This document shows positions 1-12,100 of a DNA stretch of 64,000 nucleotides, piece after piece. The notes beneath the pieces are model-generated. The model did no database searches, was not told the DNA's origin, and saw only the letters and a list, made by a program, of their open reading frames with translations. Numbering within the stretch: the stretch's first letter is position 1; each line of letters opens with the position of its first letter. This DNA is from Pomacea canaliculata (lineage: Eukaryota; Mollusca; Gastropoda; Architaenioglossa; Ampullariidae), in contig NC_037593.1 of the NCBI RefSeq assembly GCF_003073045.1, positions 11,974,735 to 12,038,734 of the forward strand, given 5' to 3'. The translations under genes were made by a program, and so were the position numbers.

Positions 1-3000
1 AAAGTAACAAAAATAATTTTAAAAAGCAATTAAAATGGCATAAAACCTTACACCCGTGCACCCCTTTAATTTTTTTTTTTTCACTCCAAAAAGTGGGTAT
101 TTTTAGTGAATATTTTCTTGTGAGATATGCTAGGGACGTGTGTGTGTGTGAGAGAGAGAGGGAGATATATATTACTATTATATGACATACTGATCTAATG
201 ATTCTGATGCGACTGACAGGAACTTCATTGAATGAATAAATAGGATATAAATGTTCAGTCAGTCCGCCGTTGTAGTTGCGCTGGCCAGATATATACAAAC
301 ATTTGACATTGTAAATTTCCTGTTGAGGCGTAATCCCCTTCCAACCGTTTCTCTGTTTTGCCACATTCTAAATCAACGAGAGAAGCCTCGAATCAATATA
401 TAATGATGTGGTTAATTATGTCTTGACCATAGTGAAATTGGATCGTGTGGCTCCACTATAAAAGAAGGTTAAAATGATTTTGCAAAATTGTTACCAGAAA
501 TGGGTGTCATCTCAGAACTACTTCCCTTTTGTGTATATATTTGCATGCATTTATAATATATGCCAAAGGATGAAGAAACTGCAAAGAAATGCACAAAATC
601 ATACGTACATTCATACATGCTTACAAACCAATGCCTTTTGAAGTCATTATATAAGTATACATTTTTTTTTACATATTCATTTAAGTCTAAACAGTATAAC
701 AGCTTGCCTGTCTTAACAACAACAAAGAGTAAATATTTTTTTATTTCATGGAGCAGAGCCCCTCAGTCCAGAACAAGGCTTAACTGCAGGCAAGTGACAC
801 CAAGACTCATGTGATTAAGGTACAGCCTGAGATATATGTCATAATGTCATTTACAGTAGGATATTAAGATGTCATTCACATCTCAATAACTAATTTTTTA
901 AAATCATTCTTTAGTCATTATTGGCTAATGTCTGGTATGGTTAGTTTTCTCAATATACAGACATTAACTGTAACTGAAAAAAGCTTGCACATCGACAAGC
1001 TGGGACATTTTTTGTGAGTTACTAATTGCAACCACAGACAACAATTATCTGTGCAAGTCTCATGCATTTACAGGTAGTCAGAGATAAGGAAGAAGTACAG
1101 TTTATCTGACTACCAAAAGAATCAAACCTGGAGTCAAGCAGATCTTCTATTGATGTGGAAAGTGGAGAAATCATGGTAACCTTAACAACCCAAGGCATGA
1201 ATATTGCTGACATATCTGCTGTATGCCTCTTATTATACTTTGGCAGAAAAACACTTACCTTTGATGTCACAAAAACCAAGTTCACTACTCCAAATTAAGA
1301 TAGAAAATTAAGTTCTTTTCACGTAAATTAATGAAATGCTAACATGAAAGGTCATCTTGATCAAATTATCTTTTGTTGATTTAACTGGCATATTGAAAAC
1401 AGACTAATCAGTTTATTGCTAGCCTGCAGTTGCGCAGTAAGTTCTGGAAACTTTGAAGGGGCCCAGCATTCAGGAGGAATATCACAGACTAACAATCTGA
1501 CCATCACACACACAAAAAAATTCCTTTTACAGAAGTAAGCTTGGTCTAGCTATCAAACAGCACAATCAACATACACATCAAGACATACTGTGTAATATTT
1601 TAAAGTTTTTTTTCTTTATAGTGTTTGTTCACAAAAACATTTTAAGTACATACCCATTTCACAAAAATGTTTGCCATTTCATCTGCAACAGAGGTCCTAT
1701 TTACTTCTCACGCAGCTTATTTAAGATTTTCAAGATTTTTTTCATATGCTAGCAAGATTCATGTTCAAGCATTTTGGCAGTTTTTGATTTATCTGAAACA
1801 AAATGCACATTCTGCTTGTTTGCAATAGAAGCATTTGATAAGATCGCAATGATTAGACTGATCACACCATCACATTAATTCAAAATAATTTGAAACCAAA
1901 ATTTAAGATTAAAGCAAGATTTAAGTTTAGAGGAAAAAAAATCCTTATTTTAAATGCATACATAATAAAGTAAAACTAAGATTTTCTCACTTTAATTAAA
2001 ATATCACAAGTCAGCTGTGGCATGCAAACAAATGACATTTTTGAACGGAAACATTTGCAACTGCATGAACAAGCACATGTATGTGTGTGCACATACACAG
2101 AGGCATGTGCATGTACACACACATGTTTGGGTGCACACACACACAAAAACCACTGACAGTAAACATCAATTGCACCGGCTGATAATCAAACCTTGGTTAT
2201 ATGTGTTAGTTTGATGGGAGATGTTTGTGTGTGTGTGTGGGGGAAATCCACTGTTAATGTTTACTTAATACTACACAATGGATAACCATGCTGTTAACCA
2301 ATGGATAACCAAGACCTGTTCAGTATATAGACTCTGTTCAAAATGATTGTTGAGTGAAATACCCTGTCAAACAGGATTCTGAGAAGAAAGCTTAATAGGT
2401 TAAAACTGAGCTGACAGAACATGCTTTGGTGGCAGACATCATTTGATAAACAATTTGGAATCAACTATAGCTGACATAATATTTTTTTATGGTAAACTGT
2501 ATACTTTGTAAGGAGTTACATAAAATTGAATGACATGTGCATACATTCATAGTGGTTATGTAACATGACTTGTCAACACCACAAATTTAGTTAACACGCA
2601 AGTTACTGCTACAAATTTTAAGAGGTCACAGTTATAATCATAAAACATTCTTCAGACACGACAAATCTTACAAAACATAGAAGTTACAAAAATACTGATT
2701 AAAAACAATAACACCCTCACATAACAGTAAGCTAACATCATAAATTCTAAAGGGCCATTAATGCCAAGAGCTATTAAATGACCAGATCACAATTACTAAA
2801 CACTTGACATATCCATTACAATTATGATGGCTATGTCACAGCCATAACAATTAAGGTGACAGATTCAGGATGTCACAACTATTTTAAATAATAGCAGACA
2901 ATAATCAAAAGGTTGAGTCACTGTCATCATCACTGCAGAGATTGACAGTATATACCTGGGAAAATTTGCAGTTTGAAATGGCTGGTCTGTAGAACTTGCC

Positions 3001-3200
3001 AGCAGTCAAGCATTGTGTGAAGGTGAGTTATCATAAAAATAACAGTAAATGAATCTGTAATATTTCCACACATGGAGGCAAGCTCAGAGAACTGCATATT
3101 TAAGACTACAAACTGAGTCACCATACAACAAAGACAAACAAACATCAGCAAAGAGATAACTCATTGGCAAACATGAACAGAATCCATGAATTTAGACAAA
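1..3200. other. AT-rich non-genic stretch at the left edge
   Basis: No exon with a recognisable protein and paired splice sites was seen on either strand. The stretch holds GT/AG dinucleotide runs near 138-165 and a CA/TG-rich tract at about 2060-2240. Short open frames here look like chance. It could be intergenic DNA downstream of the minus-strand SLC12A8 gene. Confidence 0.5.
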
Positions 3201-3224
3201 ATAAAACTGAGGAGTGAGCAGAAA

Positions 3225-4290
3225 AAAAAATCTATTTTTCTTCAAGAGGTGTGTCTTGAGGCCAGAATTGAAAACTTTGAATGTTTACACACTTCGAGGA
3301 AAAAGCATTAGAGAATTTCAAAGGGTGGACCCAGAGAAAAAAAAGCATTTGCCAAATTTCTCTTGTCTGATGTTTGGCACAGAAAGGAGGGCAAAACAAA
3401 CAGAACACAGACAGACTTTGGTGGTAAGGCGTCAGCAGCTCGAAAGGCTATGCCAGAGCAAGGCCATGCAGACAACAGTAACACATTATGGTGATGTTGT
3501 AATCAATGCAAGCTCAAACTGGCAGGCAGTGGAACTTGTAGAGGAGGTGTGTAGCATACTGAAGACATGATGAACAGGATCATTCTGATCCCTCTGAAGT
3601 TTTTTCATAAGGAATGGTGACAAGCAGAGAGTTGCAGTAATCTAGCTGGGGCAGTACGAAAACTGACAAGCTTTTTTGGTGGTAGAAACTAACAGAAAGG
3701 GTCAAATATGATCCTGCAAAACAAAAGGAAGATGAACTTGCAGATAGCATTAATGTGAGATTCATGAAACTATAATGCCCTGAGATTTCTGACGATCTGG
3801 GAGAGATGTTTATTTCAGAGAAATTAATAGTAGTATGTTATGGTCCGGATCTCAGTTTACTTGGAGAGGCTGTTAGAATGACCTCGGTTTTGTCCTCATT
3901 CGTTTTCTGTTTGTTGATGCACATCCATCCAGGCTTTCACATAATCTACTGCTTATTTTGTGGTGGTACTGACCTGTAGATGCTGATAAGCAAGTTCAAA
4001 TGCTACACTGTGTATCATCAGCATACAAGTAATACTGAAGGCCCAAGTGGTGGATATTGGGACCAAGTGGTTGAATGTATATTGCAAATAAAAGAGACCA
4101 GAGAATAGATTGCTGTGGCACCCATACTTCAAACTAATGGAAGATAGTGCTTTCATCTACCACAGACTAGGTGGGGTCAGTCAGGTAGGACCAGTTTAAA
4201 ACAGCACAAGAGGGACCAAAAGTATCAAGAAAGTGCTGGAGAAGGATATCATAGTGAAAGTTATCAAATTCATCACATGCTAAGTTATGA
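3225..4290 (-). mobile_element. Decayed CR1/L2-like non-LTR retrotransposon, reverse transcriptase fragment
   Basis: Reading the minus strand across frames from about 4290 down to 3225 gives broken but ordered reverse transcriptase pieces. First comes a segment like the usual 'LL..L...FG....L.W...YLT' block. Then comes a VPQ.SIL..LLF.IY block ending in YADDTQ, the catalytic [FY]xDD motif, near 4010-4030. The LDYCNSLL thumb motif follows near 3640, and the C-terminal F...LKTHLLKK end near 3240. Several stops and frameshifts separate the pieces, so it is dead. Clade placement as CR1/L2-like rests on the YADDTQ and LDYCNSLL signatures only. Confidence 0.75.
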
Positions 4291-4299
4291 CTTCATTAT

Positions 4300-5700
4300 G
4301 TGTTGTATGTTTCCACCCTGTCATAGGCTCCATGGTTTGGCTGATACTAGTAACAAATGAACACAATGCTTGTCAAAATAACCTGAGGTTAAAGTGGCGG
4401 AAATTAAAAAAAAGTAACTGTGTGGAAACCATTGAAAATTCAATGAAATAATATTATAGATGCATAACAGATTTAAATGAATATATTAACACATCATAAA
4501 AGCTTTAATAAAAAGAATCGTAAGACAAGATTCTGCAACAAGTACGTACATGCACTCCAAGGCTTTTGGAAGAACACGATGCCTGCTGAGTAGAAGACAA
4601 TAATTACTAAGCTTTACCCAATGTCTGAAAATGTGATAGACTAGGAGGTGCGGAAAAAACGAGGTTTTAAATCTGAAAGCAGCTACATGTATTGCATTCT
4701 GATCTGATAGCAGATATCCACAAATAAATATTGTGCTTTTTGTTAAAAAAACAGCCATAATGTGGAAAATTTTAAGCAAGGTCCTTGAAAGATAAATCTT
4801 TACAAGTGTGACAAGCCAAGCCTTACACTCCAGAAACAGTTCATAATTTCAGAGTTTGGAAAAAATCCTCCCAAGTCAGTCATTTGTGTAAGTTTTGGAA
4901 TCTAAAGAGACATACTTCCACCATTTTTTAATGTGTAATATCCACACTTGAGACAGCTGCAACAGCACTTCTGGTACTTATTTAGGTCTTGCATCAATAT
5001 GACTATAACCTCCATAAGTGCAAGTTAGAGCAGTTTTAGGTGTGTGAGGTTTTGTTGGCAACATTCAAAAAGAATAATTAAGACATCTATAGGGTGTCTC
5101 TATACTGATATCCGCTACATAATTAAATGCTCAACAATGCAGGAAGATTTACTTTCATTTAAAGATATCTTTATATGTAAATCATTGGACATCTCTTTCA
5201 GTAGTTATGAGAGCTAAGAGGATTATATGTATGACACTAAACTGATAATGAGATACTATCACTAATCTTCATGTTCTATTATCTAAACAGCCCCCTCAGC
5301 ATATATATATTATGCAGAAAACAACATATTATAAGCACAGGATGACTGGGCAGAACCAAGTAATTACTAAAGGTAGTTTCATTTGAAAAAAAAAAATGAC
5401 TGCATTTTTCAATTGGTCCTCCTCCTCAGGATTGCTCACAAGTCATGCTCATTACATGACCTGAACACATTATACATCGTCCATTGAGATTGTGCAATGA
5501 GCATATTGTCTACTTGGTGCACAGCAGGTGCTTTGGCTGCAAGACACTGATGTTTATTAAAAGGAAGTTGTCTTAAACAAGTTAGTGACAGTGACTATAA
5601 TTATTTCATTTCAATAAGGGATGTTTCTATAGCTGCCTTTATTACCCTGCATAATATCTTTCGTATGATGCATGCTTTGCTAGTTTCTGTTAACTGATCT
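4300..5700. other. Non-genic stretch between LINE fragment and SLC12A8 3' end
   Basis: AT-rich sequence with no recognisable coding segment on either strand. It may include distal 3'UTR of SLC12A8 if polyadenylation occurs further downstream than the site proposed at 5714-5719. Confidence 0.4.
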
Positions 5701-5713
5701 AATCAATCATATA

Positions 5714-5719
5714 TTTATT
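5714..5719 (-). terminator. Candidate polyadenylation signal for SLC12A8
   Basis: AATAAA on the minus strand, about 390 nt downstream of the SLC12A8 stop codon at 6109-6111. Further AATAAA hexamers lie near 5636 and 5551. The true cleavage site cannot be chosen from sequence alone. Confidence 0.35.
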
Positions 5720-6108
5720 TTGTTTACACTGGTTTTCAGAAGATTTTTTCGTGAGTTAAATCTTTACTGTCTGAGATTCAAATATAGTGAACTGTTATGA
5801 TGTAATTTTATATTTATAAGATGCAGTTCTATGACAACTAAATACCCATGATGTTTTAAAAATAAAAATTGAAGGGCACAGATAAGTATAAAATATATGC
5901 AGGAAGAAAAGCCCATGCAATCATTTGAAACAAGAAAACTGATAAAATTATCAGTAATTGTGAAATGAAGTCTTTGAACTCTTAAGCCAGATAAATATAT
6001 TTGTCACACACTTCATAACTTTTTAAGTGGTTTTCTGTGGTGGGTAGGCATAAATTTTAACTGCATATGCCAATAACTTTTCATTCAACAACAGCGCAGG
6101 AAACAAAC

Positions 6109-9100
6109 TTAATCACTGGTGTAGTCATCAAAATTATCTCCCTGCATAACTTCTGACTGGTGATAGCGCCCCCTGTTTGCAAAGTCCTCGTTGTCTTCTG
6201 TCAGCTGGGCTGCTAGTGTTTGCACAGCTGGCGTGCTAGGTGCCACAACAATCTGCTCTTCGTGGGACCCTCCATGCCTGCAGAATACAAAAATCCCATA
6301 ACACTTTACACACAAAAAAACCCCTAGTTTTAGAACAGAAATATAACTAGAAAAAAATCATAATATCTACTGTGTGGTCTGTCTGTAAAATACAAATTAC
6401 TGTAACTGCCTTTAATTAGCATATCCCCCCAGAGGAAAAGAATGTGGCTTGTCATATAAAGCAGGTGAAATAGTGCTGCAAAGTTATATAAAGGTCAGAA
6501 ACTTAAAGTAACACACTGACCCACAGCAAAAGCGACAGCAGTCTTTCAGCCAGTCATACAAGTTGAATTCTGCTATACCTGAAACCATCAAGCATTACCC
6601 TCTGACATAAATATTTTTTTGAAAATTAAAAAAAGTAAGCACACTGACCAATTAAAATTGTTCAAACTTCTATATCTGAAAAGCACAAAATCCACACCTT
6701 TAAAATTCTCAAATAATACTCCATAAAATTGTCTTTCTTCTCAGATATTGAAAAGATAAAAGTGAATGACAAAATGATTTTTTTTTTAATTATTAAAGAT
6801 TTCAGCATGAATTCACTTGGAGGTGGCAAGATCTTACTACCAGGGAAATAGCCAGGGCTAGCTCTGCCAATGTAGAAGTAGATGATGAAGAAGACTGCTA
6901 GTTCTATCAGAGAGTAGATCCACTGGATTGCAAACATAATTACAAACGACAGAATCACCTGCACACATAGTGAACACATCAGCAAGGATGATTATGTACA
7001 AAGACCTGCACATGCTATGGGGTTGAAAAGAATATATATAGATACTTGTAAAAATTTTCACCTCTAAAAAAGTCTTTGAGGAACACACAAATATGCAGGC
7101 ATGCACACGTACACATACATGTACAAAAAACACACATGCACACACATAAACCCAAACCTCTACCCCTCCCCCTTATACACACATGAACACATGTTAAAGG
7201 CTGATTTGAGCAATTGGTTAATAACACTTTTTGGAGCAAGGGTCTGATTTGGTCCAGAGGGAGGCACGTACTTAACCTCCCACTAGGTGAACTCCTGCAG
7301 TGCAAACAGTCTCTCTTACAATACAGATTACATATATATGGCACAACAGCCCTTAGCAAGCAATAAAATGCAGATCTCAAATTCTCAGGTTTCAGTTTTT
7401 AAATCACAGCATAGTGTTGCAAAGCTAATAGCCGTCGCCCTATTATCCAACAGTCAGAAACCCTCATAATATACAACAGTCAGAAACTTTCTCCATACCA
7501 TCCAACAGTTGGAAACCCTTGCCATATCAACCAACAGTCAGGCTGAGAAGGATGAAAGCTGACTGACAGGCATAGGAAGATGCTCGGTTCTGGGGGGATG
7601 GAGGAACACTCCATGCTGACAGTGAAGAACGTTCACATTCTTAAATCCTTATAGTATCTTTTTTGAGAGGGCAGCTGCCCCCTTGCCCTCCTGGTTCCTA
7701 CGCCACTAGGTCCATGTACAATCTTAACACTGAAAGTTTGCTGCAAGGGTTTGCTTTGATATGGTGGTCATATTAATGGCAGCAGGCATCAAGCAAGTGG
7801 TCGCCACAATAAAGATTTAACATGGTCCAGCTTTTTTTTCACAAAGTATGTGCGATGTGGCAGGCAACCCTGCTCTCTCTCTCTCACACACACACAGAGG
7901 TATACATATATATTTTCCTATACACACGCCGATATATGTATATAAAGGTTCAAGATACTTACCCCAATAAGGGAGAGCCACCTATTGCATAGTACTGAGT
8001 ACCATGAACGTGGCTGTTTAGTAATCTCTGTGTTGGGAGTCTTCTTTGTTCCTGAATCATAGTGATAAAAGCTCTCTATACTAAAAGCTTCTACACAAAT
8101 GCATGTGCATGCATACATGCACACAAGTGAGAAAAAAGAGGAAAAAAGAAAAAAAGCCAACTGATAGTACTTTTACTGATAATCAATACACACTTACTCT
8201 CAAATGCTTGCTTTCTTGTTTTTGATATACTAACCCAGAAGCTGTGAGGCATCATTGAGATTTTCTGTTGAAGCGTCTTCAACAGCTGACATGCGTCGCT
8301 TGGTGGCATCAAAGTCAGCATCTGGTGTTGTGGCAGCACTGTTAGTGACGGAGTTCTGTCGCACAAGATGATGCTGTCCACGTTGTGCCAGTCGTTCAGG
8401 AAACAGCTTGTCCAAGTCCACTGCCAATTTTTCAAATGAGTCCTGAAAAAAGAAAACTGCTCTTAAGGTATAAATTAGCTGTGCCAAAAATGGGGTCTAC
8501 TGTACCGCATATAAAAACTACAAATTTGAAGCACATAACACACGTAAAAGGAGCACCTTACAACTTTATCTCAATTGTAGAATACCATGTAACAGCCATT
8601 AAGCTGCCGATTTAATATTTAAAATGTGCTATATGATTGGTACATGTATGTTATATTAATGACTGTAACACTACAAAAATGTTACATCATCTGTATGTTG
8701 TGTGCATCCATGTATGTCTGTCTATTTGTGTGTTTTGTAAAGCACCATGAGTTTGCCCATAGGGGCAGGACATGACGCCCGATAAGCTCACTTTATTTTT
8801 ATTATTAATAGCAACATCTATTAACCCTAGCCCTACTGGCCTACTCCCATACCTTATGGGTGGAGATGTCTATTGTCGTGCCATGAAGAACCCCAGCAAC
8901 AGGATCAGAATGTGGGATTTTCTCCTCTATAACTGTGTCACTGGGCTCTGCTTTTGTTTTTACCAAAAACCTTATAAAAGCAAAGGCGAAAATGTCTGCA
9001 CCATCAAAAACTTATAAAAAAAATTCAATAAGGGGCTTAAACATGAATCTTTCAATGTTTTGTTCTGCCTGTTGGCAATGTAGTCTTGGCATCACAAGTA

Positions 9101-12100
9101 CTCAAAAGCCCTAGGATGCACTTGCTGATTAACATCATTACTAATGACCTGAACAGTAACAACTTTTACATTGGCTCCCATCAACACATTTTCCAGATCA
9201 CATCAGCATCATATGTATATCATACATCAAAGTTTTAAGCCGGATCTTCGAAACTGTGTTTTAAACATAATGAAAGGGAGATAATAATCCTCCAAAAATC
9301 TCCAAACAAAAGACATCCCCATCACTAAATATATCCACAAAAATGTGCACAGACTCACCGGGCCTCTCGTTCCTGGCGTTTGTCATAGGACATTGCTAGT
9401 GCAAAGTAAGAATAGTCAACAGCAGCATATGTCAACAGAAAGGCTGTTGTTACTACAGGTGCCAGGGAGTTGACATCACCAATACAGATAAAGAGGAGTC
9501 CTACCAATGTAATGACCACCAAAGCATAAACAGGAACCTTGTTAGGCCCACGCTGCAAAAATGGGACAAAAATACAGACTGGCATTTTCTTAGGTCCATG
9601 CCAAGAAAATGGAACAAGTTTGTAACAAAACTTTAGGACTAATTATGAAAAGTAGGGAAAAAAAAATAAAAAGCAACATTAGATACTACTACCATTTGAA
9701 TAATGTTATTGCTGATTCAACCACTGTAACAATGATGACTGATTTAAAACATATACTACCCATATGACAAAACCTCATTAAGACATCTGAAAGATAGCAA
9801 TGTGCAAAACACATCTGACATTTCAGTGAATGATAAAAAATTACTTACGCCATGCCCCAAGAAACGAACAACAGGTATGACATTTTCATTGGCAATAGAC
9901 TGAAGGATCCGAGGTGGTCCATAAAGACTGCCCATGCATGAAGACACTGATGACAAGTAGAGACCAGCTAACCACAAAACACCTGTTATTGACACCTGAA
10001 AAGTACACAAAATGTAAGCAAGGCTGTTAAGTCTAATGTATTTTTTTAAATATGCAAGAAAGGTCTTTATCGATGATCAATATATATATAGTTTCATTTA
10101 AAAATATTAGAATAAAAATGACAAAAGCAACAGAAAGTAATGGAGAATAATAGCTGGTAAATTGGGTAAAAGATAATGACAAATAAAAATATTTGTTAAC
10201 CTTCTCTGCAATCATGTAGTCATTCAGAAGAAATGTTCGAACACAAGTTGCTCCCAGCACAAAGATAATGATTATGTACAGACTTGTTCTGCAAATTTTT
10301 TTAAACCAATTTGAACAATTGGGCACATATACATGACAATAATAATAACAACAGCAAACCAACTGAACTTTTATAAAAGTCCATAAACAAGCAGTCTATT
10401 TGAATCCAAACATTGCTGTTAATATGGAATTTTTTTCAAAGACATTTCTTATATCAATATCATTTTAAAGAAGGGAAGTCAGTCTAGTTCAATAAAATCT
10501 ATATCTTGATAATATGCTAGAATTTAAGTCAAATACAGATGCATACCCAGCTCCCAGGGCAGCAAGGGTGCCATGTGGAATATTGTGAAATGGATCACGG
10601 AGGTCTCCAGACATGTTAATGCCAGCCAAAATTCCTGTGACTGTGGCGAAGAAGAGTCCAAAAATTGTGAAAAAATTCTCTCCATCAATGAAGTCTGGGC
10701 CTGAATTGTTCACAAAGTTCACCTCCTTGTAACCAATGAACCCACTTTCTGCAAATGTGAAAGGTGTAGCCATTATGCAAGCAGGATGCAATAAAGACAA
10801 TACAATTACATGCACATGTGTGTATATGCATGCGCCCACACACTCTCAGGCACACACAAAGTACTGACCAGGCTCTGTGTGCACAAATGATCCCACAACC
10901 AGGTCCATGGCTGAAAGGAACAAAACCAGTAAGAGAATCAACTGGAGACGGATGACCCATTTCACTCCTGCCACATTGATGCCTGCAAAATACCAACACC
11001 CCTAACATAATCATTCTTACTGCAGTGCGAACTCCACTGTCCTATGCTACTTAGTTTTAGCAATCAATAGCTATTATAGTTATATTAGTCAATGGAAGTC
11101 CCCCCACAATAAAAGGAATCATTAGAAATATAGTTGGATCATTTAATATCTATTGACACAGGAATTGTTGTGCCATTTCACACACAGTGAAGAAATTGTC
11201 CAATGGAGCATAGTGATGGGATTTTCTCTCTCTTATTTTTAGTTACCACCCTCCCTCTCCCCTTCTTTACCACAAACACATACATATATGCCAGATAGGT
11301 AAGTTTTGATTGCTATTATTACAAGAATGATGAATTTCATTGAAAATAAAAACTTTCCCCACTTTTTCATGGTTTTCCCACTCGATCTATGCTATTGATT
11401 CTTTGATGGCTCCTACTCCCACTACTTCACTGAAATCTTGTCTGTCCAAACTCGCTTCTCATCAGACTCCCTCATTCTATCCCTCCCTCCTACAAAGACA
11501 GCCACATATGGACAACATTCTCTCTCTGTGTTGCTAAGCAGTGGAACTCTCTTCCACATCACATTCGTCACTCGGACTCCAAGGCTACATTCAAACGTTC
11601 TCTGAAAACATCTGTTCACAAAGTACTATCCCTGAACTATTATTCTTAACTCCCTGGCAATACTGTCATAGTAACCATCATGTAATGACTTCATCTTATA
11701 CTGTTTATGGTATCTACATCCCTTCATACCTTCATCCATTGCTTTACGTTCTACTCTTACTCTTGTAACTCATCTTAATTATGTTGTTCGGTGTGTTCAG
11801 TGTGTTCAGTTGTTCAATATATTTACCTCACTGTCCACTGGCTGTTATCTTTTATTTATTGTAATTGGTCTGCACATAGATCTTGGTCGTGATGTTGTGT
11901 GTTATAAGTTGCCATTATTATTATTATTAGAAAGACAAGAATGTCTTGCTTTTAAAGAAAGCACAATTGGCTATAGTTTCTCTGTTACTCTGGTTGCCAT
12001 CACCATCCACAATCAGCACAGCTACTGAAATATCTGCTACATGTAACACTAATAGACAGTTAAATATTCTTTAACTTATTTACCACTGCCCAAACTTCCC

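Noticed and set aside
3214..3570. 118-codon plus-strand frame
   Set aside because: Antisense to the C-terminal end of the decayed LINE at 3225-4290.
7015..7380. 121-codon Cys-rich minus-strand frame
   Set aside because: Its [18 protein letters not shown] stretch is a translation of a CA/TG simple repeat inside an SLC12A8 intron.
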